Notes under the pieces: model-generated
Told to the model about the DNA's origin: nothing
Seen by the model: only the letters and a program-made list of their open reading frames with translations
Database searches by the model: none
NCBI GenBank assembly: GCA_947589485.1
Contig: CANQBK010000002.1
Coordinates: 1-64,000, forward strand
Direction of reading: 5' to 3'
Origin: an uncultured Clostridia bacterium
Lineage (GTDB): Bacteria > Bacillota > Clostridia > Oscillospirales > Acutalibacteraceae
DNA length: 64,000 bases
Position numbers and translations under genes: made by a program
In this document: positions 9,128 through 17,851 of the stretch, one piece after another
Numbering within the stretch: the first letter of the stretch is position 1
Layout: each line of letters starts with the position of its first letter

Positions 9128-9181
9128 ATTATTACACATTATATCATAAGATATACGGGAGATGATATAATGTGTAATAAT
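9128..9181 (+). promoter_or_regulatory. Perfect 20-bp inverted repeat (14-nt loop) covering the start codon of the SOD-like gene, with its RBS in the loop
   Basis: 9128-9147 attattacacattatatcat and 9162-9181 atgatataatgtgtaataat are exact reverse complements; loop aagatatacgggag; T-run follows. Confidence 0.85.
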
Positions 9182-9619
9182 TTTTTTATGCACCCAAATG
9201 CGGTTGCGTGTATAACGGGAGGGGAAGAAGCTCCCGATATTAAGGGCTGTGTACAATTTTTTCAGAGATGCGGAGGAGTTTTGACAGTTGTAAATGTTTC
9301 CGGACTGCCCGAAGAAAACGTATCCGGCTTTTTTGCTTTCCATATTCACGAAGGAAGCGATTGTACGGGTGAAAGATTTGAAAATACAAAGAGCCATTAC
9401 AACCCCGAAAATGTCCCGCATCCGGAACATTCGGGAGATTTGCCGCCTTTGCTTTCCTGTAAAGGAAAGGCATTTATGGCTGTCTTTACTAATCGTTTTT
9501 CGGTAAAGGAAATAATCGGGCGCACGGTCGTAATTCATAGCGGAGCCGATGATTTTGTTACACAGCCGTCAGGCAACGCCAAGGCAAAAATCGCCTGCGG
9601 AGTGATACGTAAAAGTTGA
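9170..9619 (+). CDS. Cu/Zn superoxide dismutase-like protein without a signal peptide
   Basis: AFHIHEGSDCTG, SHYNPENVPHPEHSGDLPPL, VVIHSGADDFVTQPSGNAKAKIACGVI: metal-ligand His/Asp and the disulfide Cys pair are present. Confidence 0.88.
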   Translation: MCNNFFMHPNAVACITGGEEAPDIKGCVQFFQRCGGVLTVVNVSGLPEENVSGFFAFHIHEGSDCTGERFENTKSHYNPENVPHPEHSGDLPPLLSCKGKAFMAVFTNRFSVKEIIGRTVVIHSGADDFVTQPSGNAKAKIACGVIRKS

Positions 9620-9658
9620 CGTAAAATATGAATTAACTGTCGCCTTGAATTTATGTAT

Positions 9659-10459
9659 TTATAAAGGAATACCGTTACGTCCAAAATTTTCGGAAAAATA
9701 AAAGAACGCAAAGTATACAAGAGCCAGTGCCATAAAAATAACACACCATATTATAAATGCCCTTGTGTAAGACCTGATATTAATGTTAACGTTTTTCCCG
9801 AATGAAAAAAATATTGCGGCGGCTATATTAATTATAGGTATAAAAAGAAGAAGCTGGATTAAAAATGCCGAACCGGTCGTTATAGGATTTTGATTTAAAG
9901 ACTTTTCCGTTTTTTCCGTAGATGCAATATCCTCCGAATCGGAAGATACAAGTATTCTTGCGCGTTCCGATGCCTGTCTGTTAAGCTCGTCTATTCTTTT
10001 TTGGTCAAACACCTTTTTAAAAGGAGGCTGACACAACGCTTCTATCTCTGAAGCTGTTTTTTCTCTTCGATAAAGCTCTTCTGCAATTTCGTACATTATA
10101 CCTGACGATTCGGGCAATGTATGCGTATTATCGGGCTTGGGCAATTCGTCGTCACTTCCGACTATCTCCGTGCCGTCCGGTACATTTTCTGCGGTTTCAT
10201 TAATAATCGTTAAAGTGCCGGGGCTTGGTGCCGACGAATCCTCCGTTTTATTTTGTTTGTCGTTTACACTTATTTCTTTGTTTAGAACGTCCGGCTTTTC
10301 TTTTTTGTTTTTATTCACGGTGTGTTTGTTGGTCTTATTCTGCTTTTTTGCTGTCTTTTTTGCTTGTTTGTTTTTCAGAATATCTACCGCCGCCGTTCCG
10401 CAATAGGCGCAAACAGTATGATTTTTGGGAATTTCCCTTTCACAATTTTTACAAAGCAT
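9659..10459 (-). CDS. Zinc-ribbon membrane protein, uncharacterised
   Basis: N-terminal MLCKNCEREIPKNHTVCAYCG, Lys/Asn-rich linker, two C-terminal TM segments. Confidence 0.7.
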   Translation of the reverse strand: MLCKNCEREIPKNHTVCAYCGTAAVDILKNKQAKKTAKKQNKTNKHTVNKNKKEKPDVLNKEISVNDKQNKTEDSSAPSPGTLTIINETAENVPDGTEIVGSDDELPKPDNTHTLPESSGIMYEIAEELYRREKTASEIEALCQPPFKKVFDQKRIDELNRQASERARILVSSDSEDIASTEKTEKSLNQNPITTGSAFLIQLLLFIPIINIAAAIFFSFGKNVNINIRSYTRAFIIWCVIFMALALVYFAFFYFSENFGRNGIPL

Positions 10460-10529
10460 AAAAATATCCTCCTACGGAATTTAATCAGCAGAAGGATAAA
10501 CAAATTATTTAAGAAGAATAAAAATAAAA

Positions 10530-11804
10530 TCAATCAAGGCTGTTAATAACAAGACCGGTTATCAGCTTAGGATAAAAATATGTGGATTTTTGCGGCATTT
10601 TTTCTCCCGAAGCTGCAACGTCACGAATTTCGGCAACTCTTGTGGGATTAAGAATAAACGCACATTGCGCCTTTCCGCTGTCCACGGCGGATACAGCCTC
10701 GTCGATCTGTTTTGTGTATGTCAGATTTATTTGTTTTGCCATATTTTCCGAATCTATCCCGAAAATTTTTTCAAGCACCAGAGTATGAAGCACCGTTACA
10801 TCAAGCTGTTGTACAGACTTGCTTTTGTTCGGCAAAAGTTTCGCGATAATATCGTTGTTTTTAAGGACAAGAAGAGTGTAATCGTTTTCGCCCGAGTAAA
10901 AAACAAACGCTTTTCTGCCGGCATCATACATTTCTTTCAGCTTTTGTTCCGCAATATCCATATTCGGCTGATATATGACGTCAAAATATTCCCTGCACCC
11001 GTCAAGCATTTTTTCTTTGTCAAAATCCGGCAAATCACGCACAAGCCTATGTGTCGGCAAAACAACAAGTCCGGGGTGTTCCATATCGACAAGCATCATC
11101 ATTACATAATCTTCACCGCCGTTGCCTATGTTGTTTTCGCGGCAGTAATTGCGGTAATTAAGGGCTGTTTCATACCTATGGTGACCGTCCGCTATATACA
11201 GCTTTTTGTCCTTGAAATCGGAACAAACAGCGTTTATCTGTTCGGTATCGGAAACAATCCATAATCTGTGTGTGACGCCGTCGCCGTCGGTAAATTCAAT
11301 TTCCGGTTTGTTTGAAGATAGTATGTCGAGCCTGTTTGTTATTTTATGTTCGGGATCCGTATAAAGGGAATAAATTTGGCTGAAATTACAGTTTGTTGCT
11401 TTCATAAGATTAAAACGATCCTGCTTTGCCTTTGACAACGTTTCTTCATGCGGCAAAACAATTCCCTTTGAAAATTCCTCCAGTTTGACGCGGACAATAC
11501 AGCCTTTAATTTTTGCGTGTATACCGTTAACGGAAAACTCTTCCTCATATATATACACCGACTCTTTATTGTCCTTTCTCAAAATGTCATTGTCAATCAT
11601 AGCCTCAAGAGTTTTAGCGGCTGTGCCGTAGGGGTCATCTCCCTTTGGAAGCTCCAAGCGTATTATATTGTTCGGATTTTTTTTGATATATTCCTCACGC
11701 TGTTCGTCGTTGACAATATCATACGGAGGGCAAACAAGCTCATCTGTTTTGCCTGCTTTCTCGGTGTTAAATCTGAGCGCCTTAAAAGGTTTTATTTCTG
11801 CCAT
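10530..11804 (-). CDS. DUF1015 family protein
   Basis: MAEIKPFKALRFN...LVCPPYDIV...YIADGHHRYETAL. Confidence 0.9.
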   Translation of the reverse strand: MAEIKPFKALRFNTEKAGKTDELVCPPYDIVNDEQREEYIKKNPNNIIRLELPKGDDPYGTAAKTLEAMIDNDILRKDNKESVYIYEEEFSVNGIHAKIKGCIVRVKLEEFSKGIVLPHEETLSKAKQDRFNLMKATNCNFSQIYSLYTDPEHKITNRLDILSSNKPEIEFTDGDGVTHRLWIVSDTEQINAVCSDFKDKKLYIADGHHRYETALNYRNYCRENNIGNGGEDYVMMMLVDMEHPGLVVLPTHRLVRDLPDFDKEKMLDGCREYFDVIYQPNMDIAEQKLKEMYDAGRKAFVFYSGENDYTLLVLKNNDIIAKLLPNKSKSVQQLDVTVLHTLVLEKIFGIDSENMAKQINLTYTKQIDEAVSAVDSGKAQCAFILNPTRVAEIRDVAASGEKMPQKSTYFYPKLITGLVINSLD

Positions 11805-12114
11805 TTCAAATACTCCTTACGATAAAATATTAATAATATTATTTTACCGTTAAGAACATTAGCTGTCAATGTTTTAATGCTATTCTTCTGCTGTAAATAA
11901 ACTATATCACGCGAAGAATAAAAATATTAACGAAAAAAGTGTGCAGTATTTTTCCGGTTTTGACACTTTATTTTTTATGTAAGGATAAAATATGAAAAAG
12001 TTACAAAAAAATTTAAGAATATATTGACAAAATATATAAAATGTGATACATTGTTAAAAGATTGATTAGGATTATTTTTTGGTATTTACATTAATTATTA
12101 AGGAGTGAATTATA

Positions 12115-13605
12115 TTGAGAAAAAATATGAGGCTAATAAAAGAGCTGTTATATAAAAATATAATCAAGGTGGTTTCAATATTTTTGGTATTGATACTCGT
12201 GTGTACCTATATAGGCTTAGTAATTGCAAGATATAATTATCGTAAGAATTATTTCGATATGTTTAACAAACCGGAATTTTCAAACGCTTCTTTTGTCGGT
12301 ATACCGAGTTTTGTAAGAGGAGAGTATTATTCACTTGAAGAACAAGCTCGAACAATGCAGAAAATTCCCAGGAATTATTATTTTGATAAAGCTCGGTACA
12401 GATATTTTAAAGATAATGATATATACAGCGATTTAAAAAAACTGTCGGCGGTTGATAATGTATATTATTACTATACTCTGCCACTTGGAGCTCAAGGTTT
12501 TGTTATGAGTAACGATACATATAAACTGTTGTTTCAGCGTCCACTTTCAAGCGGAAAAAACTTTGAGGATACCGAGCAGACAAGCAAGTATCCCAATGCA
12601 GTGGTTTGCGGTCCGCGCTTTGATGACGTTTCTGTGGGAGATGATATACCGATAACTGCGAAATACCTTCCCATAAGTGAAATTTCTTCGGTTTCATATT
12701 ATCAGGCGTCCGAAAATTTGGAAGATCAGTTAGTATCGAAAGAATATAAAGTTCACGTTATAGGAAAGATTTCATATCCGTACAAAACCTTAGATGAAAT
12801 GCCGGGCTATGAGTCGCAGTTGAATTATGGTCCAGATAATACATGTGACGATGCGATAATTATGTTGGACAATGATTTTACACTTAATTATTTTTCTGAT
12901 ATTTCCGTAAAATCTTATCCCGGTGAATCCATTGTTTCATATAAAAAAGGTGCGTCGGCAAAAGATATGGAGGAATTTAGAGCATATTGTGACAAAATGA
13001 CCTCAGGCTTTATTGATAAATTATATAAAAAATTCGATATAAAGAGGCGTGGAGGCTTGCCCAGAATTTATGTAAACGGTAAGGATGTAGTTGCAAGACC
13101 GTATAATAATTCTGTTTCGGAATCGTATGACTATGCCATTAATAATTTGAACAGTGAAACAAAAACAAGATTACTGCCCGTTGCGTTGGTTATTGGTGTC
13201 ATCGGTATTATAGCATCATGTTTTGCGGCGGTGCTTATGGTAAGAAAAAAGCGGAAAGATATTTGTATATATTATTTCTGCGGGTGTACGAAAAGTAAAG
13301 TATATCTGTTGTATTTATCTATAACGGCGGCATCGGTGCTTGCGGTAGGTATATTGTCATCTGTCTTTATGTATGTTTACAATAATATTTCGTTCTTTTT
13401 GAACCCGAATGAAGATGATGTAATATTGAGTTCGATATTTCATGTAAATTTCAATAAGGCTTTTGTTGATTTCCAATCAAACTGTTACATTGCGGTGTGG
13501 CTTTATTTGCTCGTTGTTTTTGTAATATTGTCGGTTTTGATTTACTTTTTGACCGCAAAAAGAAAATATATGTTAATTGATTTTTATAATAAGTTAAAAA
13601 TATAG
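12115..13605 (+). CDS. MacB/FtsX-type ABC permease paralog, family A copy 1
   Basis: N-terminal TM, ectodomain with QTSKYPNAVVCG and EYKVHVIGKIS, three C-terminal TMs with IYYFCGCTKSKVYLLYLS. Confidence 0.8.
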   Translation: MRKNMRLIKELLYKNIIKVVSIFLVLILVCTYIGLVIARYNYRKNYFDMFNKPEFSNASFVGIPSFVRGEYYSLEEQARTMQKIPRNYYFDKARYRYFKDNDIYSDLKKLSAVDNVYYYYTLPLGAQGFVMSNDTYKLLFQRPLSSGKNFEDTEQTSKYPNAVVCGPRFDDVSVGDDIPITAKYLPISEISSVSYYQASENLEDQLVSKEYKVHVIGKISYPYKTLDEMPGYESQLNYGPDNTCDDAIIMLDNDFTLNYFSDISVKSYPGESIVSYKKGASAKDMEEFRAYCDKMTSGFIDKLYKKFDIKRRGGLPRIYVNGKDVVARPYNNSVSESYDYAINNLNSETKTRLLPVALVIGVIGIIASCFAAVLMVRKKRKDICIYYFCGCTKSKVYLLYLSITAASVLAVGILSSVFMYVYNNISFFLNPNEDDVILSSIFHVNFNKAFVDFQSNCYIAVWLYLLVVFVILSVLIYFLTAKRKYMLIDFYNKLKI

Positions 13606-13665
13606 TAAGCTAATGTGAGATTATTTGTATAATAAGAATTTATTGTTTTGTTTTGCGAAAAAATA

Positions 13666-13694
13666 TTGACAAAAAATGTAAAATACAGTATACT
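13666..13694 (+). promoter_or_regulatory. Promoter of secreted protein copy 1
   Basis: TTGACA-N17-TATACT. Confidence 0.8.
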
Positions 13695-13726
13695 TTAAGT
13701 ATAAAATATTTAAGGAGGTTTTCTAT

Positions 13727-14194
13727 ATGAAAAAGTCGGTTTTAGGTAAAGTTTTGGCGTCTGTATTGATTACGGCAACAGTGGGGGTATTTTCCGCTGC
13801 TGCTGTAAATGCTGTTACTTATGATTACGGAACCATTAACGTTAATTACGGTCAAAATTATAGTTATTTAGAAAATAACGATGAGTTAAGATGTTATTTT
13901 GAAACAAAAACAAGTGATCACGGAAATCGCTCAGGTACGCATTACTACACAAATTCTAAAAATGGATTGGTAAGGGGTGCAGCGTATTCTTATATGACTT
14001 ATATTGATTATGAAGGTAAATCACGTACTCCGGACTATAACGGAAAGCGTAGCGGAATTGGTTGGGTAAAATCTGCTTGGGTTGAACCCGAATCTTCCGT
14101 TTGCAAAACTGTTAAAAAAGTTGTTCACTATGGTGAAAAGTATGATGATACATACGGTGATACATACACAATTGATAAATTTACTACAATTTAA
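13727..14194 (+). CDS. Secreted protein of unknown family, copy 1
   Basis: Signal peptide MKKSVLGKVLASVLITATVGVFSAAAVNA; body with HGNRSGTHYYTNSKNGLVRGAAYSY. Confidence 0.8.
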   Translation: MKKSVLGKVLASVLITATVGVFSAAAVNAVTYDYGTINVNYGQNYSYLENNDELRCYFETKTSDHGNRSGTHYYTNSKNGLVRGAAYSYMTYIDYEGKSRTPDYNGKRSGIGWVKSAWVEPESSVCKTVKKVVHYGEKYDDTYGDTYTIDKFTTI

Positions 14195-14311
14195 AAAATG
14201 TGTTCGGATTAATAGAATAATCGTAAATATTATGTGATGTGTTATCTTTTTGTAAGTTGGAATTGTTAAGAAGTGGGGTTTATAATAAATATAAAAAAAC
14301 ATAAAAAATTC

Positions 14312-14340
14312 TTGACAAAAAATGTAAGAAATGATATACT
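14312..14340 (+). promoter_or_regulatory. Promoter of secreted protein copy 2
   Basis: TTGACA-N17-TATACT, same flanks as copy 1. Confidence 0.8.
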
Positions 14341-14373
14341 TTAAGTATAAAATATTTAAGGAGGTTTTTTTAT

Positions 14374-14841
14374 ATGAAAAAATCAGTTTTGGGCAAGGTA
14401 GTAGCATCTGTGTTGATTACGGCAACAGTGGGAGTGTTTTCCGCTGCGGCAGTAAATGCCGGTACTTATTGTTACGGAAAAGTTAATGTTAATTACGACC
14501 AAAATTATGATTATCATTATAATAACAATGAGTTTCAATGTTACTATGAAACAAAAACAACCAGTCACGGACAACGCTCGGGTACACATTACTACACGAA
14601 TTCTAAAGATGGCTTGGTAAGAGGCGCAGCATATTCTTATATAACTTATATTGATAATAAAGGTCAAACACGGACGCCGGACTATAACGGAAAGTGCAGC
14701 GGAACCGGCTGGGTAGAATCCGATTGGGTTGAACTTACTCCTTCCGTTTGCAAAGAGGTTACGAAGGTAGTTCACTATGGTGAAAAATATGAGGATATAT
14801 ACGGTGATACATACACAATTGATAAATTTGTCACATATTAA
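14374..14841 (+). CDS. Secreted protein of unknown family, copy 2
   Basis: Near-identical signal peptide; 155 aa, same length as copy 1; colinear paralog. Confidence 0.8.
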   Translation: MKKSVLGKVVASVLITATVGVFSAAAVNAGTYCYGKVNVNYDQNYDYHYNNNEFQCYYETKTTSHGQRSGTHYYTNSKDGLVRGAAYSYITYIDNKGQTRTPDYNGKCSGTGWVESDWVELTPSVCKEVTKVVHYGEKYEDIYGDTYTIDKFVTY

Positions 14842-14896
14842 TTACACAGTGAAATCATTTTGACGTGTAAATTTAAGTTAATGTGAGGAATAGGTT

Positions 14897-16225
14897 TTGA
14901 TAATAAAAAATATTAAATTGTGTTTTCAGTTTTTCGGAAAAAACAAGTTGAAAGTCCTTGCACTGCTTATAATTGCTGTAAGTAATTGTATAATACTGTG
15001 TTCTTCCATAGGCTATTGTAATTATCGTGAATATTCGTTTAGTATGTACGACAAATCGGAAATAAGAAATGCCGATTATGTCAAAATATACTATCAATTG
15101 AATATGCAGTATCAGCTTAATTATGAAAACGAAAACGGAGGCGTTGATGTCGAAGCGGTAAATAAATCGTATTCTGAAGCGCTGGAAGATGATGTTTATC
15201 ATCAAATAGAACAGCTTCCCGCAGTTGATTCGGTTTACAGCTACAATGTTGAGGAAAACGGTGACAATCGTTATAACGATTCTCATATTTCACTGCTTTT
15301 TTCAAATAAGGATACCGCTCGCTTGTGGAATTACGAGCTTTCGGACGGGTGTTGGTTTTGGGAAACAAAACAGACAAGCAAATATCCTAATGCCGTTGTA
15401 TGCGGTTCAATTTTTCAAAACGTGGAAGTTGGCAGTGATATTGAAATACTATATTTATCAAGACCGTATAAGATTCACGTTATAGGTAAGGTTGCCGCTC
15501 CTTATCAAACGGTTGATATTACGGGTGAGTACAGCTTAGGATTGACAAACGAAAACAGGATTTTCTTTTTGGACGACGAAATGAGCTACAACACATTCGG
15601 CGCAAGAATAAAAAGAAATCCGACGGGAGCCATTGTAAAGTATAAAGATAACTCGACAAAGGAAGATATAGAAGAGTGCAGAAAATTCTATAAAAGTTAT
15701 GTATATGGCAAACTTTCCAAAGACTTGGTCGACATAGACGAATCGGAGCTTGATGAAATAGATTGTTTTACCGAGCCGGAATTTAAGTTTAACAATACGG
15801 AACATCTTATTGAATCAGCGAAAAGAGAGGCATTTTCCAGAAATACATTCTTCACAGTTATTGCCTCATTAATGTTTGTTATACTTACCGCTCTTATGGT
15901 CAAGGTCAAAATGCCGGAGTTCTGTATATATCGTTTTTGCGGCTGTACACGCATAAGGAGTTTTCTCATTTTTCTGTCGGCAATATTGTCGATAACGGTG
16001 CTGGCGGGAATTTTGGGTTCATTATTTATGTTGTTGCACACCTATATGGCTTATAACGGAATGACCGATATGAAAATGTCGGGGTATATTTACGGCGGTA
16101 ACTGTTACTTGACAATGTGGTTGACGTTGATTGCTGATGTACTGCTTGGTTCAATTATTCCTTTTATCGTTTTGTGTAAAAGAAAGATAACATTGATTAC
16201 TCTGTACAAAATAGAAAAGGAATAA
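14897..16225 (+). CDS. MacB/FtsX-type ABC permease paralog, family B copy 1 (TTG start)
   Basis: LSDGCWFWETKQTSKYPNAVVCGSIF, YKIHVIGKVAAPYQTV, IYRFCGCTRIRSFLIFLS. Confidence 0.78.
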   Translation: MIIKNIKLCFQFFGKNKLKVLALLIIAVSNCIILCSSIGYCNYREYSFSMYDKSEIRNADYVKIYYQLNMQYQLNYENENGGVDVEAVNKSYSEALEDDVYHQIEQLPAVDSVYSYNVEENGDNRYNDSHISLLFSNKDTARLWNYELSDGCWFWETKQTSKYPNAVVCGSIFQNVEVGSDIEILYLSRPYKIHVIGKVAAPYQTVDITGEYSLGLTNENRIFFLDDEMSYNTFGARIKRNPTGAIVKYKDNSTKEDIEECRKFYKSYVYGKLSKDLVDIDESELDEIDCFTEPEFKFNNTEHLIESAKREAFSRNTFFTVIASLMFVILTALMVKVKMPEFCIYRFCGCTRIRSFLIFLSAILSITVLAGILGSLFMLLHTYMAYNGMTDMKMSGYIYGGNCYLTMWLTLIADVLLGSIIPFIVLCKRKITLITLYKIEKE

Positions 16226-16249
16226 AAGTATAGAATTTAGGAATCTTTG

Positions 16250-16278
16250 TTGACAGAGCATTTAAAATATGATATACT
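16250..16278 (+). promoter_or_regulatory. Promoter of family B copy 2 permease
   Basis: TTGACA-N17-TATACT. Confidence 0.75.
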
Positions 16279-16407
16279 TTGAATACAAAATAACTATTTT
16301 GAGATTGAGGTTCATATACAAAAGTTTATTTTATATTGTATTTTATATTGAGTATGTTGTATAAATGTTTTTATGTGTAACTTTAAGTTAGATGTTAGGA
16401 GCAGATT

Positions 16408-17715
16408 TTGGTAATAAAAAATATTAAACTGTATTTTCAGTTTTTCGGAAAAAACAAGTTGAAATTTCTTGCGTTTCTTATAATTGCCGTAATCAACTGT
16501 ATAGTACAGTGTCTTTCTGTTGGATACTGCGACTATCTTGAGTATTCTCTGAGTATGTATGACAGACCCGAACTCAAATATACCGACTATGTTGATATAT
16601 ACAATGAGTTGGATAATCAGATTACGTTTCAGTTTCAGGATGATTACGGAGCAATTGATACAGAATCGTTAAAAAAAACTTATTCCGAGTCATTGAAAGA
16701 TGATGTTTATCATCAGATAGAACAGCTTCCCGTTGTTGATAAAGTTTATAGATATGACACTGCGTCATCCCGTTATGACGATTCGGATGTTTCGTTGTTT
16801 TTTTCAAATGAAGATACCGCACGCTTGTGGAATTACGAGCTTTCGGACGGGTGTTGGTTTTGGAAAACAAAACAGACAAGTAAATATCCCAATGCCGTTG
16901 TGTGTGGTTCAATTTTTAAAAATGTTAAAACAAACAGCGATATTGAGATAACATATTTAAAAAAACGGTTCAAAATTCACGTTATAGGTAAGGTTGCCGC
17001 TCCGTATAGAACGGTTGATTATTTTACGAGAAATTACATTTCGGGATTAACAAACGAAAACAGGATTTTCCTTTTAGATAACGAAATGAATTACAACACA
17101 TTCGGTGCGTCAATAAAATTGAACCCGACTGCGGCATTTGTAAAATATAAGGACAGCGCAAGCAGTGACGATATAGATGAGTGCAGGTATTTTTACAGAG
17201 ATTATATATATGACAAGCTCAATATGGAAATGCTGGATCCAAGTGATATATATCCTTGTGATAGCCATTATTATAATATGGATTGTGCGGAAATTGGTAT
17301 AAGAGAGATCAAGACTAATGCCTTTTTATTCAATTTCTTTTTTACCGCTGTTACTGCATTTATTCTTATAATATTGGCTGCACTTATGGTAAAAAGTAAA
17401 ATGCTCGATTTTTGTATATATCGTTTTTGCGGCTGTACACGCATAAGGAGCTTTCTCATTTTCCTTTCGACAATATTGTCAATAACGGTGCTGGCGGGAA
17501 TTATGGGTTCAGCATTTATGTTGGTACATAATTATATGATTTGTGACGGAATGACCGATATGAAAATGTCGCAGTATATTTACGGCGATAACTGTTACTT
17601 AACAATGTGGCTGACACTGTTTATGAATATATTGCTTTGTTCCGTTATACCGTTTATTGTTTTGTGTAGAAGAAAAATTAATTTAATTACTTTATACCGA
17701 ACCGAAAAGCAATAA
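16408..17715 (+). CDS. MacB/FtsX-type ABC permease paralog, family B copy 2 (TTG start)
   Basis: Colinear with 14897..16225; LSDGCWFWKTKQTSKYPNAVVCGSIF. Confidence 0.78.
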   Translation: MVIKNIKLYFQFFGKNKLKFLAFLIIAVINCIVQCLSVGYCDYLEYSLSMYDRPELKYTDYVDIYNELDNQITFQFQDDYGAIDTESLKKTYSESLKDDVYHQIEQLPVVDKVYRYDTASSRYDDSDVSLFFSNEDTARLWNYELSDGCWFWKTKQTSKYPNAVVCGSIFKNVKTNSDIEITYLKKRFKIHVIGKVAAPYRTVDYFTRNYISGLTNENRIFLLDNEMNYNTFGASIKLNPTAAFVKYKDSASSDDIDECRYFYRDYIYDKLNMEMLDPSDIYPCDSHYYNMDCAEIGIREIKTNAFLFNFFFTAVTAFILIILAALMVKSKMLDFCIYRFCGCTRIRSFLIFLSTILSITVLAGIMGSAFMLVHNYMICDGMTDMKMSQYIYGDNCYLTMWLTLFMNILLCSVIPFIVLCRRKINLITLYRTEKQ

Positions 17716-17777
17716 AAATTATAGCTGAAATGATAATTTCTTGTGTTTATTTGCATACTGAATAACGGTAAATATCA

Positions 17778-17821
17778 AAAAAGGCGGCGCCCAAAATTTT
17801 TTATGAGGCGTTGCCTTTTTG
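17778..17821 (+). terminator. Intrinsic terminator between family B copy 2 and family A copy 2
   Basis: AAAAAGGCggCGCC...GGCGttGCCTTTTT. Confidence 0.65.
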
Positions 17822-17851
17822 TAAGTTTGAATTGTTAAGGAGTGATTACTA

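Noticed and set aside
13727-14194. Firm assignment of the secreted proteins to the lactococcin 972 family
   Set aside because: The neighbourhood is suggestive, but the characteristic Lcn972 sequence pattern is not clearly present, so I left the family open.
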